Source: Auraticoccus monumenti (GTDB lineage: Bacteria > Actinomycetota > Actinomycetes > Propionibacteriales > Propionibacteriaceae). From it: 64,000 nucleotides of DNA. The notes under the pieces were generated by a model. The model worked only from the letters and a program-made list of their open reading frames with translations, was not told where the DNA came from and made no database searches. The position numbers and the translations under genes were made by a program. The stretch spans positions 372,001 through 436,000 of the forward strand of contig NZ_LT629688.1 of assembly GCF_900101785.1 (NCBI RefSeq), read 5' to 3'. Shown here one piece after another: positions 8,939-17,116 of this stretch. Numbering within the stretch: position 1 is the stretch's first letter; each line of letters begins with the position of its first letter.

Positions 8939-9625
8939 TCAGACCGGCCAGGCGTACTGCCGCCAGGCGGCGTCCCAGAACATCCACTCGTAGCGGGTCG
9001 TGACCGCGAAGTGCTCCCGGCACCGCGCCTGCTCCGTGGCCGAGACGTCGAGGGCGTCGGTGACGGTGAGCACCTGGTCGACGACGGCGTCGAACTCCGG
9101 TGAGCCGTAGGTCGCGATCCACCGGGCGTACAGCGGGTCGGGCGAGGAGCGCTCCACCAGCGTGCGCCCGACCTCGCGGTAGACCCAGTAGCAGGGCAGC
9201 ACCGCCGCGACCCCCTCGGCCCAGGAGCCGGTGGCGCAGACCGAGGTCAGGTAGGAGGTGTAGGCCAGCGTCGTCGGCGCCACCCCGGCGTCCTCCACGT
9301 CGGCCTCGGTGATGCCGAGCTCCCCCAGCAGCGACGCGTGCAGCTCGCGCTCGACGTCGACGGCGTTCGCGGCGTGCAGGGCGAAGGTGCGGACCGCGTC
9401 CTCCACGGGGGACCGGCCGGCGACCAGGGCCAGGCAGCGGGAGTAGGCCCGCAGGTAGTGGCTGTCCTGGACGACGAAGTAGCGGAAGGCCTCGCGGGGC
9501 AGGGTCCCGTCGGCCAGGCCGAGCAGGAACGGGTGGGTCAGGATCTGCCGGTAGGTCGGCTCGCCCTCGCGCCACAGGCGCTGGGAGAACGAGGTGTCGG
9601 GCTCTGCGGCGGTGTCGGTGCTCAC
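8939..9625 (-). CDS. tenA: TenA family aminopyrimidine aminohydrolase / thiaminase II
   Basis: 228 residues from GTG 9625. All-helical TenA fold: helix-1 motif FSQRLWREGEPTYRQILTHPF, then FRYFVVQDSHYL with the active-site Asp, the LPCYWVYREVG motif carrying the catalytic Cys, and the C-terminal TRYEWMFWDAAW helix with the Glu/Tyr pair. Salvages aminopyrimidine from degraded thiamine, feeding thiamine synthesis. The frame is open upstream into the xylanase control region, but homology begins at this GTG. No other thiamine gene and no obvious TPP riboswitch is present. Divergent from the xylanase gene; the 259-bp gap holds xylanase control elements. Confidence 0.9.
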   Translation of the reverse strand: MSTDTAAEPDTSFSQRLWREGEPTYRQILTHPFLLGLADGTLPREAFRYFVVQDSHYLRAYSRCLALVAGRSPVEDAVRTFALHAANAVDVERELHASLLGELGITEADVEDAGVAPTTLAYTSYLTSVCATGSWAEGVAAVLPCYWVYREVGRTLVERSSPDPLYARWIATYGSPEFDAVVDQVLTVTDALDVSATEQARCREHFAVTTRYEWMFWDAAWRQYAWPV

Positions 9626-9751
9626 GACCCGCAGTCTGCCGGAGTGCCACCGATCCGGACGCCGCGACCGCCTGACGCAGGACCCGCATTCGTGAGTACG
9701 GCTCGCAACTTTCGGCACCCCTTCGCCTACTACGCTCATCGTGCTCGACTC

Positions 9752-9780
9752 TTGACCGGCCGACCGGTGCTGCTTACGCT
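9752..9780 (+). promoter_or_regulatory. Sigma-70-type promoter of the xylanase gene
   Basis: -35 TTGACC at 9752-9757, 17-bp spacer, -10 TACGCT at 9775-9780. Predicted start of transcription near 9787, giving a leader of about 98 nt before the ATG at 9885. Confidence 0.7.
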
Positions 9781-9796
9781 CCGTCTCACCAGACAG

Positions 9797-9815
9797 TTTC
9801 GGCCGTCGTTCGAAA
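9797..9815 (+). promoter_or_regulatory. Candidate xylanase operator
   Basis: Inverted repeat TTTCG (9797-9801), 9-bp gap, CGAAA (9811-9815), just downstream of the predicted transcription start. A matching upstream half-site ACTTTCG (9708-9714) mirrors CGAAAGT (9811-9817). GAAA/TTTC-type repeats are known as repressor sites at xylanase genes in other actinomycetes. Confidence 0.45.
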
Positions 9816-9884
9816 GTGTCGCCACCTGCACGACTCGATGGGGAGTCCACGCACGCGGGCCCCCGACCACCCTCGGGAGATCTC

Positions 9885-11084
9885 ATGCACCTGTCCCACC
9901 TCCGTCCCCTCCGCCGGCTCGTCGGCTCCGCCATGGCCCTGGGCCTCCTGGCCACCGCCGTGGTGGGCACCACCGCCGCACCCGCCGAGGCCCGCCCCGC
10001 CGCCGAGAAGGCCAGCCGGCTGGACACGCTGCGCGACTGGGCGCCACGCAAGGTCGAGATCGGCAGCGCCGTGGCCGGCGGTGGTCACCACACCACCGCC
10101 GACTACCCCGAGCCCTTCCCCAACGACCCCACCTACCGCGCCGTGCTGGCCGAGCAGTTCAGCTCGCTCACCCCGGAGAACCAGATGAAGTGGAACTACA
10201 TCCACCCCGAGCCCGACCGCTACGACTTCGCCCAGGCGGACGCCATCGTCGCCTTCGCCGAGGAGAACCAGCAGGTCGTGCGGGGGCACACCCTGTTCTG
10301 GCACAGCCAGAACCCCGGGTGGCTGGAGGAGGGCGACCACAGCCCCGAGGAGCTCCGCGCCATCCTCAAGGACCACGTGGACACCGTGGTCGGTCGCTAC
10401 GCCGGACGCATCCAGCAGTGGGACGTGGCCAACGAGATCTTCGACGACAGCGGCGCCCTGCGCACCGAGGACAACATCTGGATCCGAGAGCTCGGTCCCG
10501 GCATCGTCGCCGACGTCTTCCGCTGGACCCACGCCGCCGACCCGGAGGCCCGGCTGTTCCTCAACGACTACAACGTCGAGGGCCCCAACGCCAAGGCCGA
10601 CGCCTACTACGCGCTGGTCCAGGAGCTGCTCGCCGACGGCGTCCCGGTGCACGGCTTCGGCGTCCAGGCCCACCTGGGGCTGCAGTACGGCTTCGACGGC
10701 CGGATGCAGGCCAACCTGCAGCGTTTCGACGACCTGGGGCTGGCCACCGCGGTGACCGAGCTCGACGTCCGTGGCCCCGTGGGCGCGGACGGCCAGCTCA
10801 GCCCCGAGCTGCGCCAGCGCCAGGCCGACTGGTACTCCCAGGCGCTCGAGGCCTGCCTCGGTGTCGACGGCTGCCGGTCCTTCACCGTGTGGGGTGTGCT
10901 CGACCAGCACTCCTGGGTACCGGGCACCTTCCCCGGTCAGGGCGACGCGCTGATCATGGAGGACGACTACGAGCGCAAGCCCTCCTACTGCGCCCTGCAG
11001 GAGACGCTGGCTGAGAGCACCCGCCCCGGTGAGCGCCGGTGGGAGCGGGTGTCGCCGCACCTCGCCTGCGCCGACCTCGACTGA
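9885..11084 (+). CDS. Secreted endo-1,4-beta-xylanase, GH10
   Basis: 399 residues. Signal peptide: basic start (RPLRR), hydrophobic core to about residue 30, AXA-type cleavage near residue 36 (AEA). The rest is one GH10 catalytic barrel: conserved early segment (NQMKWNYIHPEP), RGHTLFWHSQNPGW, acid/base Glu184 in WDVANE, the LFLNDYN strand, and nucleophile Glu292 in TELDVR; VWGVLDQHSW closes the barrel. No carbohydrate-binding module follows, so this is a single-domain enzyme that cuts xylan backbone outside the cell. ATG 9885 has GGGAGA at 9875-9880. The promoter and an inverted repeat upstream suggest substrate-controlled expression. Confidence 0.95.
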   Translation: MHLSHLRPLRRLVGSAMALGLLATAVVGTTAAPAEARPAAEKASRLDTLRDWAPRKVEIGSAVAGGGHHTTADYPEPFPNDPTYRAVLAEQFSSLTPENQMKWNYIHPEPDRYDFAQADAIVAFAEENQQVVRGHTLFWHSQNPGWLEEGDHSPEELRAILKDHVDTVVGRYAGRIQQWDVANEIFDDSGALRTEDNIWIRELGPGIVADVFRWTHAADPEARLFLNDYNVEGPNAKADAYYALVQELLADGVPVHGFGVQAHLGLQYGFDGRMQANLQRFDDLGLATAVTELDVRGPVGADGQLSPELRQRQADWYSQALEACLGVDGCRSFTVWGVLDQHSWVPGTFPGQGDALIMEDDYERKPSYCALQETLAESTRPGERRWERVSPHLACADLD

Positions 11085-11105
11085 CCCGGCTGGTTGACTG
11101 GCCGG

Positions 11106-12041
11106 ATGACCGCTGCCGCCGACCCCGTCCTCGACTACGACCTGGCGGGCCTGCACGCCCGGCTGGTGCAGCAGCGCGGCGGTGAGGTCGACGACAGCAT
11201 CCCCGAGCTCGCCTCGGCCGACCCCGACGTCGTGGGTCTGGCCGTGGTGACCCCCGGGGGCCGCGTCGTCGAGGCCGGGGACAGCGACGTCGTGTTCTCG
11301 CTGCAGTCGGCGGTCAAGCCCTTCGTCTACGCCCTGGCGCTGACCGACGACCGCGACCGGGTCGCCGAGGCGGTGGGCAGCGAACCCACCGGCGAGGCCT
11401 TCGACGCCATCCACCTCGAGAGCGGGACGGGCCGCCCGGCCAACCCGCTGGTCAACGCGGGTGCGCTGCTGACCGCGACCCTGGTCACCGGGGACGACCG
11501 CGCGGCCAAGTCGGCACGGGTGCTGGCCGGGCTGTCGGCCTTCGCCGGCACCGAGCTGGCCCACGACACCACCGTCAGCCGCTCCGAGCAGCTGCTGGGG
11601 GACCGCAACCACGCGCTGGGCCACCTGATGCGCTCCGAGGGCCAGCTGACCATGGACGTCGACGAGGCCGTCGGCGTCTACGCCGACGCCTGCGCCGTGC
11701 AGGTCAGCACCGTCTCGCTCGCGGTGATGGGCGCCACCCTGGCCCTCGGCGGCCGCAACCCGGTGACCGGTCGGCGGGTGGTCAGCGAGCAGGTGGCCCG
11801 CGACACGATGTCGGTGATGGCCACCTGCGGCATGTACGACGGCTCGGGCCGGTGGCTGCAGCGCGTCGGCTTCCCGGCCAAGTCGGGGGTCTCGGGCAGC
11901 CTGGTCGCGGCCGTCCCCCGTCGGCTGGGGCTCGGCGTGTACAGCCCGCCGATCGACCCGACCGGCAACAGCGTGCGCGGGGTGCTGGCCTGCGAGGCGC
12001 TCAGCGACGACCTCGGCCTGCACGTGCTGCAGCCCGCCTAG
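11106..12041 (+). CDS. glsA: Glutaminase (GlsA family)
   Basis: 311 residues. Hydrolyses glutamine to glutamate and ammonia using a Ser-Lys active site in a beta-lactamase-like fold. The FSLQSAVKPFVYALAL motif supplies Ser and Lys (SxxK), NPLVNAGAL is the conserved Asn loop, and FPAKSGVSGSLVAAVP the late Gly/Ser loop. Start ATG 11106 is 21 bp after the xylanase stop; a TTG 12 nt earlier is possible. Despite the close spacing to xylanase, no functional link is evident. It converges on the aldehyde dehydrogenase with a 3-bp gap, so there is no room for a terminator between the two. Confidence 0.93.
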   Translation: MTAAADPVLDYDLAGLHARLVQQRGGEVDDSIPELASADPDVVGLAVVTPGGRVVEAGDSDVVFSLQSAVKPFVYALALTDDRDRVAEAVGSEPTGEAFDAIHLESGTGRPANPLVNAGALLTATLVTGDDRAAKSARVLAGLSAFAGTELAHDTTVSRSEQLLGDRNHALGHLMRSEGQLTMDVDEAVGVYADACAVQVSTVSLAVMGATLALGGRNPVTGRRVVSEQVARDTMSVMATCGMYDGSGRWLQRVGFPAKSGVSGSLVAAVPRRLGLGVYSPPIDPTGNSVRGVLACEALSDDLGLHVLQPA

Positions 12042-12044
12042 AGG

Positions 12045-13493
12045 TCAGAGCGGGCTCAGCGTGTAGCGCAGCGACTGGTACTCCGCGATGCCCTCGCTGC
12101 CACCCTCGCGGCCGAGCCCGGACTGCTTGACCCCGCCGAAAGGGGCGGCCGCGTTGGAGAGCACCCCGAGGTTGACCGCCGCCATCCCCACCTCCAGCCG
12201 GTCCACCACCCGCCGGGCCCGGGTGAGGTCGGAGGTGCAGACGTAGGAGGCGAGCCCGAACTCGGTGTCGTCGGCCAGGGCGACCGCCTCGTCCTCGGTG
12301 TCGAAGACGGTGATGGCCAGCACCGGGCCGAACACCTCCTCCGAGCAGATCCGGGCGTCGGCGGGGACGTCGGTGAGCAGCGCCGGCTCCAGGAAGTGGC
12401 CGGGGCCGTCCAGGGCCCGGCCGCCCCGCACCAGGGTGGCGCCGCGCCGGACGGCGTCCTGCACCAGCTCGACGCACTTGGCCACGGCGCCGTCGCTGAC
12501 CAGCGGCCCGATGGTGACCCCCTCGTCGGTGCCCCTCCCGACCACCAGGTCGTCCACGGCCGCCGTGAGCCGCTCCACCAGCCGGTCGGCGATCCCCCGC
12601 TGGACCAGGAAGCGGTTGGCCGCGGTGCAGGCCTGGCCGACGTTGCGGAACTTGGCCTGCATCGCGGCGGTCACGGCGGTGTCGAGGTCGGCGTCGTCGA
12701 AGACCAGGAACGGTGCGTTGCCGCCCAGCTCCATCGAGGTCCGCAGCACGTTCGCGGCGGCCTGGCCGAGCAGCGTGCGCCCGACGGGTGTGGAGCCGGT
12801 GAAGCTGACCTTGCGGAGCCGCCGGTCGGCCATCAGGGGCTCGGTGACCGCGGCGGCGTCGGTGGTGGTCAGCACGTTCACCACCCCCGCCGGCAGACCG
12901 GCCTGCTCCAGCACCCGGACCGCGGCCAGCGTGGTCAGCGGGGTGAGCGTCGCCGGCTTGAGCACCACCGTGCAGCCGGCGGCCAGGGCCGGACCGAGCT
13001 TGCGGGTGGCCATGGCCAGCGGGAAGTTCCAGGGCGTGATCAGCAGGCACGGCCCCACCGGGTGGGGTCGCACCACCATCTCGGCACCCCCCTCGGGACG
13101 CACGCCGTGCCGCCCACCGACCCGCACCGCCTCCTCGCTGAACCAGCGCAGGAACTCCGCGCCGTAGGTCACCTCACCGAGGGACTCCGCCAGCGGCTTC
13201 CCCATCTCCAGGGTCATCAGCCGGGCGAAGTCGTCGGCGCGCGCGGTGATGGCGTCGAAGGCGGCGCGGAGGACGTCGGAGCGCTCCCGTGGTGCGGTGG
13301 CGGCCCAGTCCTGCTGGGCGGCGGCGGCCGCGTCGAGGGCGGCGACGGCGTCCTCGGCGGTGGCGTCGGCGACGGTGGCCAGCACCGCGCCGTCGGCGGG
13401 GTCGGTGACGTCGACGGTGCGTCCGCCGGTGGCGGGTCGCCAGCTCCCCCCGATGAACAGGTCGGTGGGGACGTCGAACGGGAGTGCGGTCAT
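12045..13493 (-). CDS. gabD: NAD(P)-dependent succinate-semialdehyde-type aldehyde dehydrogenase
   Basis: 482 residues, standard ALDH length. Oxidises an aldehyde to its acid; best match in style is succinate-semialdehyde dehydrogenase of the GABA shunt. Visible: PWNFPLAMATRKLGPALAAGCTVVLKPA (cofactor site, split here as PWNFPLA and LKPA), SFTGSTPVG, general-base Glu in MELGGNAP, nucleophile Cys in GQACTAANRF, and the EEVFGPVL block. ATG 13493 is fixed by a strong AGGAGGAGAG directly upstream; the frame extends further but without family sequence. No GABA aminotransferase is nearby, so the exact substrate remains an inference. A glutamate-synthase-like gene lies upstream, same strand, 92 bp away. 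Confidence 0.88.
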   Translation of the reverse strand: MTALPFDVPTDLFIGGSWRPATGGRTVDVTDPADGAVLATVADATAEDAVAALDAAAAAQQDWAATAPRERSDVLRAAFDAITARADDFARLMTLEMGKPLAESLGEVTYGAEFLRWFSEEAVRVGGRHGVRPEGGAEMVVRPHPVGPCLLITPWNFPLAMATRKLGPALAAGCTVVLKPATLTPLTTLAAVRVLEQAGLPAGVVNVLTTTDAAAVTEPLMADRRLRKVSFTGSTPVGRTLLGQAAANVLRTSMELGGNAPFLVFDDADLDTAVTAAMQAKFRNVGQACTAANRFLVQRGIADRLVERLTAAVDDLVVGRGTDEGVTIGPLVSDGAVAKCVELVQDAVRRGATLVRGGRALDGPGHFLEPALLTDVPADARICSEEVFGPVLAITVFDTEDEAVALADDTEFGLASYVCTSDLTRARRVVDRLEVGMAAVNLGVLSNAAAPFGGVKQSGLGREGGSEGIAEYQSLRYTLSPL

Positions 13494-13585
13494 CTCTCCT
13501 CCTCCGGGCGGTGCGGGGCGCGACCTCACGCCGCGGTCCTCCGATCCTCGCACCGGGCGGCCGGGAGCCCTCGTGGCCCCCGGGT

Positions 13586-15199
13586 TCAGTCGCCGAGACC
13601 GGTGCGCTGGCTGTCCACCGGCTCCGAGCCCTGGGCCCGGTGCTCGGGCTCCTCGCCGAGGCGGGTCATCAACCGGACGATCTCGGCGCGGTCGGCCGCC
13701 GAGGGCAGCCCCCACCCGGGTCGGTAACCGGCGCTCCGGGTGAGGCTGGTGCTGCTGAGCGGGCCGTCCATCAGCTCGATCAGGTCGGTGGTGATCAGAC
13801 CCGGGTGCGCGACCCCGCAGGCGTGGGAGACCTTGAGCAGGTCCCGGCGCAGGGTGCGGACGTAGTTGGCCAGCCGCACCGACTTGAGCTCGGGGTCCAG
13901 ACCGCGCTGCAGCCAGCGGCTCTGGGTGGCCACCCCGGTGGGACAGGTGTCGGTGTGGCACTTCTGGGCCTGGATGCAGCCGACGGCCAGCATCGCCTCA
14001 CGGCCCACGTTGACCATGTCCGCCCCGAGGGCGAAGGCGACCAGGGCGTTGTCGGGCAGCCCCAGCTTGCCGGCGCCGATGAAGGTGACGCGCTCGGCCA
14101 GACCGGCCTCGGTGAAGACCGCCTGCACCCGTGCGAACCCGGCGCGGAAGGGCAGGGCCACCGAGTCGCTGAAGATCAGCGGGGCCGCACCCGTGCCGCC
14201 CTCGCCGCCGTCGACGGTGACGAAGTCGACCCCGCGCTGCCCGTCGGCCATCAGCTCCACCAGCCGGTGCCAGAACGACATCTCCCCCACCGCGGACTTC
14301 ACGCCCACGGGCAGCCCGGTCCGCGCGGCCATCTCCTCGACCACGTCGAGCATCTGGTCGACGTCGCCGAAGGCGCTGTGCCGTGACGGGCTGACGCAGT
14401 CCTGACCGAGCGGGATGCCGCGGATGGCGGCGATCTCAGGGGTGACCTTGGCCGCGGGGAGGACGCCGCCCAGCCCGGGCTTGGCACCCTGGCTCAGCTT
14501 GATCTCGATCGCGCGGACCGGAGCGCTCTCCACCACACGGGTGAGGGCGTCCAGGTCGAGGCGGCCGTCGGCGTCGCGGCAGCCGAAGTAGCCGGTGCCG
14601 ATCTGCAGCACCAGACCCCCGCCCTGGCGGTGGTGCTCGGACAGGCCGCCCTCGCCGGTGTTGTGCAGGCTCCCGGCCAGCGCGGCGCCGGCGTTCATCG
14701 CCCGCACGGCGGCCCCCGACAGCGACCCGAAGCTCATCGCGGAGATGTTGACCACCGACTCCGGCCGGAAGGCGTGCCGCCGCCCGCGCGGCCCGCCGAG
14801 CACCTTGGCCGAGGGCAGCGGGGCCCGGTCGTCCTCGTGGTGCGCGGTGACCGGCACCGGGTCGGGGAAGGTGCGGTGCAGGATGACCGGCCAGCCGGTG
14901 CCGTGCTCGACGTCGTTGTCGGTGCCGAATCCGAAGTAGTTGTTCTCCAGCTTGGCCGAGCTGTAGACCCAGCGCCGCTGGTCGCGGCTGAAGGGCCGCT
15001 CCTCGTCGTTGCCGGCCACGATGTACTGGCGCAGCTCCGGGCCGATCTTCTCCAGCAGGTAGCGGGCCCGGCCGAGCACCGGGAAGTTGCGCAGCACCGC
15101 GTGACGTCGCTGGACGAGGTCGTGCACGGCCACCCCGGCCAGGGCGGCGGCCGGGAGGGCCGCGGCCAGCCGGGCCCTGCGGCGGGACGTCGACGTCAT
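13586..15199 (-). CDS. FMN-binding glutamate synthase-like protein (GltB central domain family)
   Basis: 537 residues. An N-terminal membrane-anchor-like stretch (ARLAAALPAAALAGVAV) precedes a glutamate-synthase FMN barrel: GFGTDND, NISAMSFGSLSGAAVRAMN, the HNTGEGGLSEHH loop, EIKLSQGAKPGLGG, VDGGEGGTGAAPL and the CHTDTCPTGVATQ cysteine cluster. It lacks the amidotransferase and C-terminal domains of true GltB, so it belongs to the stand-alone family related to archaeal-type glutamate synthases whose reaction is often unproven. ATG 15199 is the chosen start. Divergent from a membrane protein gene. Confidence 0.88.
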   Translation of the reverse strand: MTSTSRRRARLAAALPAAALAGVAVHDLVQRRHAVLRNFPVLGRARYLLEKIGPELRQYIVAGNDEERPFSRDQRRWVYSSAKLENNYFGFGTDNDVEHGTGWPVILHRTFPDPVPVTAHHEDDRAPLPSAKVLGGPRGRRHAFRPESVVNISAMSFGSLSGAAVRAMNAGAALAGSLHNTGEGGLSEHHRQGGGLVLQIGTGYFGCRDADGRLDLDALTRVVESAPVRAIEIKLSQGAKPGLGGVLPAAKVTPEIAAIRGIPLGQDCVSPSRHSAFGDVDQMLDVVEEMAARTGLPVGVKSAVGEMSFWHRLVELMADGQRGVDFVTVDGGEGGTGAAPLIFSDSVALPFRAGFARVQAVFTEAGLAERVTFIGAGKLGLPDNALVAFALGADMVNVGREAMLAVGCIQAQKCHTDTCPTGVATQSRWLQRGLDPELKSVRLANYVRTLRRDLLKVSHACGVAHPGLITTDLIELMDGPLSSTSLTRSAGYRPGWGLPSAADRAEIVRLMTRLGEEPEHRAQGSEPVDSQRTGLGD

Positions 15200-15411
15200 G
15201 CTCGCAGTCTCGCACCGCGGTCCCGTCCCGGCGCAGGAGACTGCGGGCCCGTGACGGAGACCTTCGCACCGGACGCCGTCCGGCCCACCCCACTGGCGGC
15301 CGGGGCCCGGCCCACCACGGGTCCGGCGTGGCGAGGAGGTCGCGTGGCGCCCGCCGCTGGTGGACCGCCGCGGGTCTAGCGTGGCAGCACCACGGCCCGA
15401 CAGGAGCGATG

Positions 15412-16089
15412 ATGAGCGCCACACCAGGTCCGCACGCCCAGGGTGACCCGGCACGACCGGGCGCCGACCCGTCGGGTCAGGGGGCACCGGGGCAGTACCC
15501 GTGGAACCAGGCCGCGCCCGGCCCCTCCCCGTCCGGACCCGCCGCCCCGGGTCCGTACCCTCCGGGTCAGCCGGGGCCCACCGGCACCAGGCCGGCCAGG
15601 CCGGCCACGGTCCGCTTCGCCGTCCTCCTGATGTGGGTCGGTGCCGCCCTCAGCGTGGTCAGCCTGCTGACCGCCCTGGCCGTGATGGGCCAGATGCGGG
15701 ACATGGTGGCCGACCAGCTGGCCAGGCAGGGGGTGGAGGCCACCCCGGAGATGGTGCAGGCCTCCGTCACCATCGGTCTGGTCGTCGCCGCGCTGAGCGG
15801 TCTGGTGGGGACGGCGCTGTGGATCCTCAACGCGGTCTTCTGCGGGCGCGGTGCGGGCTGGTCGCGGATCCTCGCCACCGTGCTGGCCGGGATCTTCCTC
15901 CTCAACGCCCTGTACAGCCTGAGCCAGCCCTCCCCGGTGCTGAGCAAGGTGGTCCTCGTGCTCACCATGGCGGTCGCCCTGGGTGCCGTCGTGCTGCTGT
16001 GGCTCAAGCCGTCCAGCGACTGGTTCCGCGCCGTCCGCGGCCCAGCGGCCGCCCCGGTCGGCTACGGGCCACCGCCCGGCCGGGCCTGA
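15412..16089 (+). CDS. Membrane protein with Pro/Gly-rich N-terminal tail
   Basis: 225 residues. Residues 1-60 are disordered and rich in Pro, Gly and Ala (PGQYPWNQAAPGPSPSG-like repeats). Four hydrophobic segments follow (about 67-90, 117-140, 147-167 and 175-195), then a short Pro-rich end. Two ATG codons stand side by side (15409, 15412); AGGAG at 15402-15406 favours the second. A TAGCGT -10 box lies at 15377-15382. This layout is common for actinobacterial membrane proteins of unknown function. Divergent from the glutamate-synthase-like gene and followed by the ATP-grasp gene. Confidence 0.75.
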   Translation: MSATPGPHAQGDPARPGADPSGQGAPGQYPWNQAAPGPSPSGPAAPGPYPPGQPGPTGTRPARPATVRFAVLLMWVGAALSVVSLLTALAVMGQMRDMVADQLARQGVEATPEMVQASVTIGLVVAALSGLVGTALWILNAVFCGRGAGWSRILATVLAGIFLLNALYSLSQPSPVLSKVVLVLTMAVALGAVVLLWLKPSSDWFRAVRGPAAAPVGYGPPPGRA

Positions 16090-16159
16090 CCGAGCCGGCG
16101 GCGCCGCGCGTCCTCCCGGCGGTGGAATACCGGCACCGGGCCGGCACCTTGTCCTATCC

Positions 16160-17116
16160 GTGAGCGCACCCATGGTCTACGCCCTGCACGAGAACCCCGA
16201 GTGGTGGCCCCCGTTCGCCGACGCCTTCGCCGCCGAGGGCGTCCCGGTGACGGAGTGGGTGCTGACCCAGGGAGTCCTCGACCTGGACCAGGCACCACCG
16301 GACGGCGTCTTCTGGTCCCGGATGAGCGCCTCCTCCCACACCCGGGGCCACGGGTTGTCCAAGGACCACACCCGGGCGGTGCTCTCCTGGCTGGAGGCGC
16401 ACGGGCGCCGCACCGTCAACGGCCGCCGGGTGCTGGAGCTGGAGATGAGCAAGGTCGACCAGCTCACCGCGCTCCGCGCCGCGGGGATCGACACCCCGCG
16501 CACGGTGGCCGCGGTCGGGCGCGAGCAGGTGCTGGCCGCCGCTCGCTCGGTCCCCGGGCCCTTCGTGACCAAGCACAACCAGGGCGGCAAGGGGCTCGGG
16601 GTGCGCCGCTTCGAGGACGTCGAGGAGCTCGCCGAGCACCTGGCCGGGCCGGAGTCGGAGGAGCCCGTCGACGGCATCACCCTGGTCCAGGAGTTTGTGC
16701 AGGCCGCGGAGCCGCGGATCACCCGGGTGGAGCTGGTGGCCGGTGAGCTGGTCTACGCCATCGACGCCGACACCGCCCACGGCGGCTTCCAGCTGTGCCC
16801 GGCCGACGCCTGCGCGATCGACCCGGCCACCGGACGCCCGCTGCTGCCACCCGGGGCCACCCTGGCCCCCGAGCCGGACCAGCAGCTCTTCACCCTCCGC
16901 GAGGACGTCGACCCCGCGCTGGTGGCCCGCTACCAGGCCTTCGCCCGCCGGACCGGGCTGGAGGTCTGCGGCATCGAGTTCATCGAGGCCGCCGACGGAC
17001 GCGTGCTCACCTACGACGTGAACACCAACACCAACTACAACGCCGCCGTCGAGGCCGTGGCCCCGCGCTCCGGTCCCCGCACGCTGGCCCGCTACCTCGG
17101 CTCGCTGACCGCCTAG
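16160..17116 (+). CDS. RimK-like ATP-grasp ligase
   Basis: 318 residues from GTG 16160 (ATG 16172 is an alternative). After a 95-residue N-terminal domain (VYALHENPEWWPPFADAF), the ATP-grasp core shows the pre-ATP Lys segment (MSKVDQLTALRAAGI), PFVTKHNQGGKGLGVRRF (glycine-rich loop), LVQEFVQ, and the Mg-binding end CGIEFIEAADGRVLTYDVNTNTNYN. These enzymes join a carboxylate to an amine, often adding amino acids to peptides, cofactors or proteins. No partner gene (substrate peptide, carrier or protease) is adjacent, so the substrate is unknown. Its stop overlaps that of the convergent LysR gene in a shared CTAG. Confidence 0.85.
   Translation: MSAPMVYALHENPEWWPPFADAFAAEGVPVTEWVLTQGVLDLDQAPPDGVFWSRMSASSHTRGHGLSKDHTRAVLSWLEAHGRRTVNGRRVLELEMSKVDQLTALRAAGIDTPRTVAAVGREQVLAAARSVPGPFVTKHNQGGKGLGVRRFEDVEELAEHLAGPESEEPVDGITLVQEFVQAAEPRITRVELVAGELVYAIDADTAHGGFQLCPADACAIDPATGRPLLPPGATLAPEPDQQLFTLREDVDPALVARYQAFARRTGLEVCGIEFIEAADGRVLTYDVNTNTNYNAAVEAVAPRSGPRTLARYLGSLTA

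Noticed and set aside
9626-10051. N-terminal extension of tenA into the xylanase control region
   Set aside because: Low-complexity extension unlike TenA; homology begins at GTG 9625 and the region holds xylanase control elements.
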